Origin: Calliphora vicina
Taxonomy: Eukaryota > Arthropoda > Insecta > Diptera > Calliphoridae
Direction: 5' to 3'
Assembly (NCBI RefSeq): GCF_958450345.1
Contig: NC_088784.1
Coordinates: 76,037,747 to 76,101,746 of the forward strand
DNA: 64,000 bases
Shown here: piece by piece, positions 1 to 10,700 of the stretch
How positions within the stretch are numbered: the stretch's first letter is position 1
Layout of the letters: every line of letters begins with the position of its first letter
Program-made: the position numbers and the translations under genes
The notes under the pieces: generated by a model
The model's input: only the letters and a program-made list of their open reading frames with translations
What the model was told of the DNA's origin: nothing
Database searches by the model: none

Positions 1-175
1 GTTTACATGGACAGCCAGCCGACCAGACGGACGGACGTCGTTTAATCGACTCAGAAAGTGATTCTAAGTCGATCGGTATACTTTAAGGTGGGTGTTAGAC
101 TAATATTTTTGGGCGTTACAAACATCTGCACAAACGCATAATACACTCCCCACTATGGTGGTGTAAGGTATAAAA
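1..175 (-). mobile_element. DINE-like family A, partial copy at window edge
   Basis: In minus orientation it carries the family A 5' end (ATACCTTACACCACCATAGTGG), the TTTGTAACGCCCAAAAATAT block and the GTCCGTCCGT core after a TCGATTAAAC stretch. The rest of the copy lies outside the window. Other copies: 5492-6487, 17430-18084, 21033-21560, 32245-32645, 34259-36396, 62645-63033. Confidence 0.75.
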
Positions 176-176
176 A

Positions 177-1345
177 TGGTCCATTTTGAAAAAAAAAGTC
201 AACAAAATTTTTGATTTCAGAAAAAAAAAAAAACTAACTCCGAGAGTTCTCCACCGATCTTGTTGAAAATTAAAAAATTCATGGAATACTTTTTTGAAAA
301 ATATAACAAAAAATGATTTTATTGAATTTTTGTTAAGCTACAAATCATAGCGAATTATACATAGAGACGAGACACTACGATTTGTCAAACAAAAAAACAA
401 CAAAAAATATGTTTGATACAACAACAAAATACATTGACTAGCATGTATTTTGTTGTTGCGAGAGATAGGTTTTTGACAACCGACTTAGGTTTTTGGCAAT
501 TACGTATCGTCTCTATGTTACCCTATGCTACAAATTTTTAAAATTTAAATTATATTTTGATTTATGAATTTTTTTTAATTAAATTTTACAGTTATATACA
601 TAAATTTTTCTATTGAAAATTCAAAAATAAAAACTAATTATAAAAATTTATTTTCAGGAATCCCGCAATTCCCAAAAAAGTTTTGAGAATCGACCCCCAT
701 ACAAGGGTGTCGATTCTGGTTCTGTGAAACGGTGAAATGAAAAGTTTTTTCATATTCTCATAGAGTTTCTGATTCACGTTTAGTGAAAAAAGTGATGAAT
801 AAATTCAAATGTGTTCATATGAAAAGAAAATGTTGAATAAAACAAATTGAAGAACGGGAATCGCAATTTGTGTAACTGTGAAATGATAATATGAAAAGTT
901 CTTAAGAAAACGAAAATGAAAAGTTTTTTTCATTTCATCGTTTCACAGAACCAGAATCGACCCCCAGGGGCCCTTTACAAAATAATTAAGAACATATTGG
1001 GTCATCTAAAATGGGTTACTATATTTCATTATCGACTATGCGATTTGAGAATTTTTGTCCAAAATTTGAATTTTACATTATCAAAAATTTTCAACTTTTT
1101 TCATTTTAAATAGCTTTTCAAAACGTATAAATTCCTTATACATCCTAGAGATTTTTTAGATAACTTAAAAAGAGAAAAAGAACATTTTTCCAAAAAACTA
1201 GGGGCACCTGGCCGTGCTCCTAGTGGGACAATTAGGTCCAAATTCAAAACTTAAACTCAATAACACTTTCTCTTTGTGCATGTCAAATTTCATTGAAATT
1301 GGACTAAGCGTCTAGAAATTACAGATTTATTTCCATCTTTTGTGT
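177..1345 (+). repeat. Family B repeat copy (relative of the core of 57414-58829)
   Basis: 220-345 and 536-700 match 58215-58460 in reverse orientation, and 955-1345 matches 4705-5480. The shared right part ends with the AGAAATTACAGATTTATTTCC segment of the family terminal repeat. No protein is encoded. A 182-bp element interrupts it at 346-527. Confidence 0.6.
346..527. mobile_element. 182-bp inverted-repeat element with 8-bp target duplication
   Basis: It begins CATAGCGAATTATACATAGAG and ends as the inverse complement (CTCTATGTTACCCTATG). The 8-bp CTACAAAT flanks it exactly at 338-345 and 528-535. The copy at 58380-58460 lacks it, supporting insertion into family B. An 8-bp duplication suggests hAT-type mobilisation; it is non-autonomous. 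Confidence 0.78.
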
Positions 1346-1495
1346 GGCGTATCTTTTTAAAAAATATATATACTGAAATATCATTGAATAAAAGACGAAA
1401 TGCGCAAGATAGGATTTGATTTTAGACCTAGGTTTCTTGGGGATAATTTCTTAGAATTTTCCGTAGAATGCGTTTCTGCTCGACCCACCATAATG
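1340..1495 (-). repeat. Partial copy of inverted-repeat family E
   Basis: 1411-1490 repeats the right arm of the element at 29372-29645 (GGATTTGATTTTAGACCTA through GCGTTTCTGCTCGACCCACC), and 1365-1400 matches its loop. Only one arm is present. Confidence 0.6.
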
Positions 1496-2100
1496 TACTT
1501 ACGTGTAAAAAACAGTACCTTAGTTAAAAAAATAGTGTTTATTTTAAATAGCTTTTTAACAATACTATTGCATCTATGGTTTCATCTGCCATTCTGAAAC
1601 GAATTTTGTTTCCGACATATGCTGCTGCCGAAAAACATCTTTTACATTCCATCTTTCACATTGGCAAACTTATAACAAATCTGTAAGTATTTTCCTCTTG
1701 TTCCTTCAGAAATAAAATGATCTATTTCTTTTGCAAGTTGAAAATCTACATTATAATTTGATTTCGTTATTGTTATTTGGGGTTTTTACATTTATTAATA
1801 ATATCTTTTAGCCTTATAGCAATCGAAATATTTTCATTTTGTTCGAGCTCCTCATCTGAGATAAAATCAATTTCATTTGCAGAGGATTTAAATTGAGTTT
1901 TGTTAGTAGATAACTTACAAAAAAAGGTGAAGAATTGATTTTCTAGAGCCCCACTCAAGAAAACCAAAAATACCGTTTTCATTTATTAACTATGTTGTAG
2001 CTTAACAACTTTGCTGAACATCACTTTGCGATATTCGGGCATGTAGAATGTCAAAATGAATGAAAAAGGCACACAAAAATGACAATTTCCCCTATTTATT
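1496..2100. other. No gene recognised (intergenic)
   Basis: AT-rich sequence with short open frames only. No splice-consistent coding segment or known repeat was seen. Confidence 0.5.
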
Positions 2101-2104
2101 TATT

Positions 2105-2239
2105 TATTTATGAAAAACGGGATTTGGAAAATCTCGAAACCCCGGGATTTAAAATTACAAAATCCCGGTCTTCGGGATTTAGGAAATCCCGAAAACCCCG
2201 GGATTTTCGGGAACGGGATTCCCCGTTTGGCATCTCTAC
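2105..2239. mobile_element. Terminus of a hAT-like element packed with AAATCCCG
   Basis: Many copies of AAATCCCG / CGGGATTT in both orientations fill 130 bases, ending CCCCGTTTGGCATCTCTA. Read inward this is TAGAGATGCC, a hAT-type end with subterminal motif repeats. The opposite end was not located, so this is a fragment. Confidence 0.5.
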
Positions 2240-2259
2240 TTATATGTAATTTCGAAGCG

Positions 2260-2905
2260 TACATATCTGTCATTTATTCTCACTTAGTTACTGAACTTTA
2301 TAGTGTAAACAACAACGTTTTTCTTCGAATATGTTGAATTTTGTAACAACAAAGCGTCATAATTTGAAAAAAAATTGCCGCTGAACCACAACTATTTCTC
2401 ACCACACTTATGCTGAATGTGTTCCATTGGTTTTAACGTCCGAGAGATGGTTTGGTCGGTTCAGTAGTGGTGGTTTTGACACAGAAGTCAAGGATCGCCC
2501 AGGACACCCAAAAAAGTTTGAACACAAAGAACTGAATGCATTACTACATGAAGATTGTTGCCAAACCCAACAAGAAATTGCAAAATCATTGGGAAGTATC
2601 ATACAAATTGAACTCCAGGGACCTGAAGTGGTTGGAAAGTTTTGCCTCACCCTCTTTATAGTCCAGATCATGCCCCGTGTGACTACTTTTTTTTTGGATC
2701 GATGCAGTACGCTCTCTATTAGATACGCTTCACTTCAGAACAGAGTATCAGAAATTGGCTTGGTTCGTTCTTGGCCTCAAAATATGACCAGTTCTTTAGG
2801 AATGAATATGTTTTCAGAATGATGGGAAAAGGTAACAATGGCCAATACTTTAACAATGACCAATATTGTATAAATGTTTCAAAATAAAAGCTAAAAATTT
2901 CCAAA
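2260..2905 (+). pseudogene. Mariner transposase relic (internally deleted)
   Basis: The helix-turn-helix region is recognisable (RPGHPKKFEHKELNALLHE, then TQQEIAKSLG) and then jumps to the C-terminal region (FCLTLFIVQIMPR, GQYF-like tail) with the catalytic core missing. The 3' end has the shared GGCCAATACTTT...TTTCAAAATAAAAGCT segment found in the other mariner copies here. Long dead. Confidence 0.75.
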
Positions 2906-2919
2906 AAATTTTAATTCAT

Positions 2920-3440
2920 ACACCAAATATTTTTAAAAAAATATTTGTTTTTGGTTGTACCTGCGAATAGGTTAACTGTATCCTATGAAGTTAAAAACTC
3001 ATATACAAGTAACTATTGATATATTTTAAGTAAAAATTAGCTTTTTTAATATTTCTCAAAATATGTTAATTTTGTTCCTACATTTTTTTGTTCTAGTGGC
3101 CTGAGACACGTTAATGGGCTGGTGGTTTTTTAATAACTTTAACATTTTTTAACAAATTTTTGTCTTTTACATCTCATTAGAACGATAATTACGTACACAT
3201 TTCGATTCTTTTAAATTAAATTGCAAAAGTAATTAATTAATAGCAAAATTTAAAAAAAAAACTGAAAAAAATCCAGTTTTCCCCTTGTAAATGCAACTCA
3301 AAACTAAATCGAAAGTCGGCACGGGTTGCCATTCTTAGAACAAGCTAAATTTTTTTTTGGTGTTGTTTTAGGTCATTAAGTAAGTTTTCAGGGGGTACCG
3401 TGTCAACATTTCAAAAGATTTAATTCTAAGGGACACTCTA
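2920..3440 (+). repeat. Family H repeat fragment
   Basis: Matches the interior and right end of the 910-bp inverted-repeat element at 18857-19766 (GTGGCCTGAGACACGTTAAT, CTTTAACATTTTTTAACAA) and ends TTAAGGGACACTCTAACGTA, a decayed family terminus. Other fragments: 36930-37560 and 49120-49780. Confidence 0.65.
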
Positions 3441-4205
3441 ACGTACATAGATATATAAAAATCTTACAAATATGGATTTCGAAAAAAAAATGTACACAGA
3501 TAAGTAATATGTACGCAAAAATCAAACTGCTTGATTTTACATATATTGGTCCATATTGGATCGTAGCCTCCATGTTAGCTCCACTTCACAAAGATAATGT
3601 AAGATTCGACACCATCAAATTTAACTCTCTTGTTAAAATTACTAGATTGTTGTGAGAAAATGACGAAAATCGCTATACGAACAAGAACATAACATCGGCA
3701 ATAGTTGTCCACACGGGACAAATTCATCTACGGACATTTTTTTCACGAAAGCACTGACCTACAAAATAGCAATAATTAAGTTGTTAAATAGCGCTAAATC
3801 TAATTGAAAACGCATTGAATTGTCAACATCATATGAATGTAAGTGTTACTATTAATAAATACAAACGGGAAATATACAGATTTAATTTGTTAATTATATT
3901 TCATAAAATGTATTGTAATTAATATTGCATTTATGTAATACATATGTTTATACAAAACTATGATCAATAACGGTTTAAAGTCTATTATTTAATATAACAG
4001 TTTTCAATTCCACTTTTGCTATTATTATAACAGGTCTAATATACTTAGAACAATGTTGGTCGTATGCGACACAATTCATTCCGGAGAGAAGATCAAAACA
4101 TTGCACTTTGTTTTCCATTTCATCTTTTTATTGATGTCCCCACGCTTGAAGGGACTTTGTGTAACTAATTCAATCGAAATTATGCTCGCAAAATTGGATA
4201 CACAT
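3441..4205. other. No gene recognised
   Basis: AT-rich; only short frames. No family match within the window except weak similarity of a GGACAAATTCAT segment to 58845-58860. Confidence 0.45.
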
Positions 4206-5491
4206 TAACTAATAATATTGTTAGCAAATTTTTCTGTCTGTTTGTCTGTCTGTTGAAATCAATTTTCTGAAGACCGCAGATATCTTCGGGATCCAAATCT
4301 TCACTAATTCTGTCAGACATGCTTTCGAGAACAAAATCGGTCCACAAATGGCTGAGATATGAGGAAAAAACCAGGACAACCTCGATTTTATATCTGGATT
4401 ACTAAGTCATTACGAGCCCTTAGCGCCAAATTATCGTAAACGACAAAACACAAATTTTACAGGAGAAGGTTTTTTTTGATTATTTTGAAATTTATACATA
4501 TAATTAAAAATGTTATGATGCGATATAATATAATTTCGTTCAAGCTATTTGTCTATTTATTAATTAAGTTTTTATTTATATGTAAATAGTTTTCAATGAA
4601 ATTTCACAGTATAAAAACGAATTTTGAAATTTATTATTCCCAGAAAAATGTTGAAAAATTCCAAAAATGGGAATTTTTAGTTTTTTGGCTATAATATCCA
4701 TAACAGAGTCGGGGTTATCGGGACCCTTCACAAAGTAATTAGAAACATATTGAGCAACCTAAAATCGGTTACTATATTTTAATATCGAATATGCGATTTG
4801 AGAATTTTTGCCCTAATGTTTTATTTTACATACAAATTTGGTGTTTTTTGAAAGGACCTGGTCCCCTCGGTAACATCAATTTTGAAATTTGTTTTCATTT
4901 AGAATACATTATGAAAACTTAGGTTTCAGAGAGTAGAAATTCCTTATAAATCCTCTTAGAAATTTTTTGCGATAACTTAAAAAGAAAAAAACTTATTTTT
5001 TCCCAAAAAATTAGCGAAAAATCGCCTTTTTAAAAATTTTTAAATTCAAATGCACATAACTTTGGACTTAGTTATTATTTTTAAACAGTTCTTTATCTAT
5101 TTGACACATACATGTGTTGTTAGTCCAATAAAGGAAAACTGGAGGAAATCGGGAAATATTTGGATACGCTGTTATCAAAAAACTGGAGTAGGGAGGGTAA
5201 AAATGTTGAAAATTTAATTTTCAAATGCGAATATCTCCTAAGCTATAAGAGATAATTGATAGCTTGATTTGATTTTTTTGAAATCGGAACTCAAACCAAG
5301 AAATATTATCGTTTTAAAAATGTGACATACCCGAGGTGTCCTACTTTGAGGGCCATTGGTCGCGCCCCTGGTGGGCCCATGAGGTTCACGTTCAAAACTT
5401 AAACTCGACAACAGTTCTTCTTTACGCATGTGAAATATCATTCAAACAATCTAACCATATAGAAGTTACAGATTTATTTCCCTCTTTTTTT

Positions 5492-6487
5492 ATACCCTAC
5501 ACCACCATAGTGGGGAGGGTATTATGCGTTTGTGCAGATGTTTGTAACGCCCAAAAATATTAGTCTAACACCCACCTTTACCTTCGCTTTACCAAAGGTT
5601 TTTTATGTACATGGTTTACCAATACCCACCCGGGTGACACTACAATTCTATAAATATATGCGACGAACGAAATTTTAAAAAATTGAAAAAACCTTATAAA
5701 AAGTTTAAAATGGTTCTATTAAATTCTATAGAACTCTAGAATTTGTTCAGTGAGTACAAACTTCATTTAAATCGGAACAAAATTAAAAAAAATATTAAAC
5801 CAATAAAATCGATGTGGTCACCCGGCTGGGTATTGGTAAAGCGAAGGTTAAAGTATACCGATCGACTTAGAATCACTTTCTGAGTCGATTAAACGATGTC
5901 CGTCCGTTGGCTGGCTGGCTGTCCATATAAACCTTGTGCGCAGAGTACAGGTCGTAATTTTGATGATATTTCGATCAAATTTGGTACATATTACTTTTTC
6001 GGCCTATTGAAACTGGCTGAAATCGGTCCATTGTTTCACCTAGCCCCCATACAAATGTCCCCTCGAAATTGGTCTTTATCGGTCATAAATGTTTAATTTA
6101 TATATGTATCTACACAAATTTCGCTCCAAATAAGCTTTATATATACAAAATTCATGTCACCAAATTTTGTTACGATCGGTCCATAATTAGTCATAGCTCC
6201 CATATATGCCCGCTTCCGAAAATCACTTTAACGTGCATAAATCGCTTAAAAATGTTGGTATACACACAAAATTCAACATAGTTAACTTTAATATAGACAT
6301 AAATCACACGACCTAATTTCAAGGTGATCCGTCCATAATTGGTCATAGCTCCCATATAAGGCCCACTTCCGAAAATCACTCAAAAATATAAATTATTGAA
6401 ATTTTAAAAGCAAAATATTTTTACTCATTTACTTGGTGTAGGGTATTATATGGTCGGGCTTGACCGACCATACTTTCTTACTTGTTT
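5492..6487 (+). mobile_element. DINE-like family A, full-length copy (Helentron-type, non-autonomous)
   Basis: Starts ATACCCTACACCACC. It contains the GTCCGTCCGT core after TCGATTAAACGA and two copies of the 'CCATAATTRGTCATAGCTCCCATAT' type block. It ends with the inverse GGTGTAGGGTAT, a hairpin ATGGTCGG-GCTTGA-CCGACCAT and CTTACTTGTTT. It sits in a T-run with no target duplication. It is interrupted at 5581-5847. Confidence 0.75.
5581..5847. mobile_element. 267-bp inverted-repeat element inside DINE family A
   Basis: Starts CCTTCGCTTTACCAA and ends TTGGTAAAGCGAAGG. The inverted repeat continues inward (ATACCCACCCGGGTGAC versus GTCACCCGGCTGGGTAT). TTA lies on both sides, and uninterrupted family A copies have this site once. 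A 3-bp TTA duplication would fit PIF/Harbinger-type integration, but that is inference. Confidence 0.7.
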
Positions 6488-6636
6488 TCTACACCACTGT
6501 GTGTCGCTTACGATAAAATTAGTTTACTGTAAAATATAAACATTGACTTACGATAAAATCGTACCCCCTATATTTTTGAAGTTATTAACAATTTTGATAT
6601 TCTGAGAACGCTGAAACATCTGTCATCTTTGACCAT

Positions 6637-7157
6637 CTTTGTAAAATTCGGTAAGATGATTTTTATGTTGAATAATTACCGATTTTTATAAGTGATATAT
6701 GCGTATTTAAGAGAAGTGTACCATATATGGATCCTATGGCCAATTATAGACCGAACTTCATACAAATTGGTACGACGATTTTATAAATGGGGATTATTTA
6801 AGTCGAATTTAAAAAGTGATTTTCGGGAGTGGACCTGATGAACTACAATCAATTTAAGCCGACTTTTTTTGCTTCGAAAATGTCGAATTTAGTATCAACG
6901 AATCGTCATATGCGGGTATTTTTGCTTTACTTCTTTAATTTGAAAAAAAGTTCCGCTGCAGCACAACAATGATTAAGGTGAATATGACGGTGTGATGGTT
7001 TGTTCGGTTCGGAAGTGGTGTTTTTGACACGAGGGCTAAGATCGCCTAGGCCAGCCCACAAAGTTTGAAGACCATGGCATTTCCCCAATAAGGATTGTTG
7101 TCAAACTCAACAAAAGCTTTCAAAATAATTGGAAGCTACACAAGCAGCAATTTTAAA
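6637..7157 (+). repeat. Composite repeat (DINE-like piece plus mariner relic), duplicated at 9645-10175
   Basis: Near-identical to 9645-10175 from GACCATCTTTGTAAAATTCG through the mariner helix-turn-helix remnant GGAAGCTACACAAGCAGCAA. The mariner part (6860-7157) retains TTTGACACGAGG, CCCACAAAGTTTGAAGACCA and CAACAAAAGCTTT with stops and frameshifts. Confidence 0.7.
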
Positions 7158-7633
7158 ATGTTCTGTCAGTGCATAAAATTTTAATTTCTGCAATAAAAAA
7201 AAATTTTAAAAATGTCGCTTATGATAATTTGGCGCTAAAGGCTCGATTAATATAGACAATATGGATATCTAATGATAGATATTTCAAAGACCTTTGCAAC
7301 GACGTATATATAGTAAGTTGGACCTACAATGGGTCAAAATCGGAAAAAATATTTTTTAATCCGAATTTTTTTTTCACCAAAAAAAAATTTAAAAAACCAA
7401 AAATTTTTTAAATTTTTACAAATTAAAATAACAATTCCAAACATTTTTTTCCAAAACATTAAAAAAAATAACTTTGGAAAAAAAAATTTTTTTTTACCTA
7501 AAAATATTTAAAATTTGTATTTTGAAGCATAATTTGTTAAAGGTTATATAAGATTTGGCACAGCCGAATATAGTTCTCTTATTTGTTTTTTGACTAAATT
7601 AGTGTCAATTTTTTAAACTGTAAATAAAATCCA

Positions 7634-7665
7634 TTTATTATGTTTGTAGGTACTTAATATTTATT
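7634..7665 (-). terminator. Candidate poly(A) signals of the SDR gene
   Basis: Two AATAAA hexamers on the minus strand (7665-7660 and 7639-7634) lie 32-63 bases past the stop codon, just before DINE-like sequence begins (about 7590). They would give a very short 3' UTR. They are the only candidates before the repeat. Confidence 0.5.
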
Positions 7666-7696
7666 ATAAACAAATAATACTTGATTGATTATTTAT

Positions 7697-7793
7697 CTAA
7701 TTGCTTTTGCTCTTCAAAGATCTAAGAAGTCGGTTATAGCCTCTGAAGGTAATTAAAGCATTACCAAACTCCTTCACACTTATGGGTAGCAAT
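7697..7793 (-). CDS. SDR gene, exon 5 (C-terminal 32 codons and stop)
   Basis: The acceptor ATATTTCAG precedes ATTGCTACC. Joined to exon 4 it completes GAA and reads LLPISVKEF..., a basic tail ending LKSKSN and TAG. This LLP segment after the last helix is typical of SDR16C proteins, which supports the exon-4/5 splice over termination at the TGA in the intron. Confidence 0.78.
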
Positions 7794-10700
7794 CTGAAAT
7801 ATTATAACAAATATTTGAAATAATTTTAATTAAATTTTAGCTATAGTTACTCACTCATATAATTTATAAATATATAAAAATGCATTTGGTATCGTTATTT
7901 CATCTTCATTATTCAGCATGCTGTCCAGCACATACTGGGCCACTATAGGACCCTCGATTAAAGGAAATATTTTAGTTAAACCACTCATATTTATAAGTCT
8001 TTCAACACGTTGATTGGTATTCAAAAATAATGGCATCACAGTAGTTGCTGTAATACTTTTCAATTCACTCATTAATTCAATGCGTAGAGCTGAAGTTAAG
8101 GAACGTACGGCCGCTTTAGTGCCGGCATAAATATTAAAAAATGGCGAGGTAAACAGAGCCGAACTGGAGCAGATGTTAACAATATGGCCTTGATTTAATT
8201 CTTTCATTTTGGGTAAAAAGATTTGTTGGGCCTGCGGAAGAAAATAGGAAATATATATGAGGTCTTGCGCAATTTTTAAGCGCTCAATTTTAAATACGTT
8301 TACCGTAAAAGTTTTTAAAAGTTTTACTTACAAAACATATGGCGGTAAAGTTAACATTAATCATTCTTTGTATTTCCTCAGGTGAAGGATTCAGCATGGA
8401 AGACAGTGTTAAAATGGCAGCATTATTTATTAATATCGTTACATCGCCCAGATCTTGGGAGACATTTTTGTTAAGCTCTTCTAGTTGCTGATAATCACTG
8501 ACATCAATCTGAAAATTACAGAGAACAGGGAAATGATGAGAGTATAGGGATAATTATATCCATTAGTTTTTTATTCATTATTCTAAATTAAATTTTTATT
8601 TTATCAAAAAATATGGAAAAAATAGATATTTCATTACACAGAGCAAACAGATTCGTGATAGCAACCGAATTTGTTGCCAATCGAATGATTCTACCTTAGT
8701 GACCCAATTTTACAGTTGTGGGTACAAAATTTTGGAAGGGGGAACTGTAGTTTGGTTGCTTCAACCGTAATTCTTCTTTATCAACTGACTTTCTGTTGAT
8801 AGGACCGAAAAATTCTATGTGTGCAACCAAATCATTCGATTGGCAACAAATTCGGTTGCTATCACGAATCTGTTTTCTCTGTGTATGAATAAGGGGCTTA
8901 GTTTATCTAAAATATTATTGGCGAAACAGTGTGAGATTTTTTGCCATAAAATATATAGTTCTAAAGTTTATTTTGAAACGTTTTTAAAAAAATTGAGCTC
9001 AATTTTACTCCAATTATCTTAAAAGGTTAATTCAGACATAAATTTATTAAGTACTTAATAGTTAGTGGAATTTATATTATCCAATCGAAAATAGGATTTT
9101 CTGAATGGACCACCTATAGTGAATTCGCGGCCAAAATTTTAATGATATTGTTACGAAATTGTACTTGAATTCAAATATAACGATTTTAACGGCTGATTTA
9201 AAAGTAACATAATGCTTCCAAATAGCAGTGCTGTAATAGCAAACTGTAACATAACTGTGGGCATTATTAAAATTGAATAAAAGCTTTCAGTTGACCATTG
9301 ATCGTAAGTTGGCAACGCTGTTTTCTGCGTCAGAGGTTGCAGTCGTGAGAGAGTTTATCAGAGACGCTTTTCGAATAAACATCAACTGAGTGCCGTGTTT
9401 TTCAAGTGAATTCGTGTATATTATAAAGTTGCCTGTATTTCTGCGAATTTATAAACGTGTATAAAAAACATTGAGTGACTAATTCTGTGGTTGTTGTACA
9501 TTTTAAATAAATAAAGAGTTGTTACAATTTTCAAACTACTAAACGGCTTTTATTTGCAACCAAAAGTATCCTGTTTATTTAAAGGAAATACACAAACGTT
9601 TTGAAAAGTTTAAAACGTAACAATATTATCTTTATATGAGAGCTATGACCATCTTTGTAAAATTCGGTAAGATGATTTTTATGATGAATAATTAACGATT
9701 TTTATAAGTGATATATGCGTATTTAAGAGAAGTGTACCATATATGGATCCTATGGCGAATTATAGACCGAACTTCATACAAATTGGTACGACGATTTTAT
9801 AAATGGGGATTATTTAAGTCGAATTTAAAAAAGTGATTTTCGGGAGTGGACCTGACGAACTACAATCAATTTAAGCCGACTTTTTTTTGCTTCGAAAATG
9901 TCGAAATTGGTTTCAACGAATCGTCATATGCGGGAGTTTTCTTTAATTTGAAAAAAAAAGTTCCGCTGCAGCACACCAATGATTATGGTAAATGTGATGG
10001 TGAGATGGTTTGTTTGGTTCGGAAGTGGTGTTTTTGACACGAAAGACTAAGATCGCCTAGGCCAGCCCACAAAGTTTGAAGACCATGGCATTTCCCCAAT
10101 GAAGATTGTTGTCAATCTCAACAAAAGCTTTCAATATAATTGGAAGCTACACAAGCAGCAATTTCATAACGTTTGCAAGCAGCAGGATTCATCCAAAAGC
10201 AGGGAAATTGCTTACCATACGAATTGAAAAGACCTTGAAAGACGAACTTGCATGTCCGAAATGATCATTACTTATGATGAAAAATGGATCTATTACGATA
10301 ACCCGAAACGTAAAAGATCGAATGTGAAGCCAAATATCAATGGAGCTAAGGCAATTCTCTGACCAGGCCATCATAGGGAACCTGTACCGATAGCAAGTGA
10401 TTCTTTTGATGCGAACATTGGCCGAAAAACGTCCAGACATGAAACCGTAATATTACATCATGACAACACTCGGCCACATGTTGCAATACCTGTTAAAAAG
10501 TGTTGGGAAAGTCGGGAAGTTTCGATGTCGATGCAGAACGCTCTCTCTAGGATGCGATTCACTTTGGAACAGAGTATCCGATATGGGTCATGAGCTAACA
10601 ATGACCAATACTTTGAACAAATTTGTATTGTACAAATGTTTCATAATAAAAGCTATAATTTTAAAAATACCGATTGACCGATTTTTCCCATTTTCATATA

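Larger units (their letters stand above)
4640..6500 (+). repeat. Family B copy, right terminal repeat split by DINE family A
   Basis: 4640-5491 matches 57430-58250 in reverse. The terminal segment CAGATTTATTTCCCTCTTTT stops at 5491 and its last part (TCTACACCACTGTG) reappears at 6488-6501 after the family A insertion. Non-coding; the left end is not resolved. Confidence 0.65.
4413..7245. mobile_element. 2.8-kb element X with ~33-bp terminal inverted repeats
   Basis: It starts CGAGCCCTTAGCGCCAAATT and ends with the near inverse (AATTTGGCGCTAAAGGCTCG). ATTA flanks both sides (4409-4412, 7246-7249) and is single in intact family C copies. No transposase is visible. It carries a family B copy, a DINE family A copy, a small inverted-repeat element and a mariner relic. 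Confidence 0.7.
4209..7590 (-). mobile_element. DINE-like family C copy split by a 2.8-kb insertion
   Basis: 4209-4412 and 7246-7590 are the two halves of one family C element in minus orientation. The left half has the TGTCTGTCTGTTGAAATCAA core and the CTGGATTACTAAGTCATTA segment. The right half resumes at ATTAATATAGACAATATGGA and ends with the hairpin TTCGGCACAGCCGAA-like sequence and ...TTATTTGTTT. Rejoining them restores the sequence of intact copies at 29880 and 43780. Confidence 0.72.

Noticed and set aside
7846..7855. SDR gene ending at the TGA just after exon 4
   Set aside because: A consensus donor (GTGAGT) sits at that point, an acceptor lies 61 bases on, and the spliced frame continues into a family-typical C-terminus.
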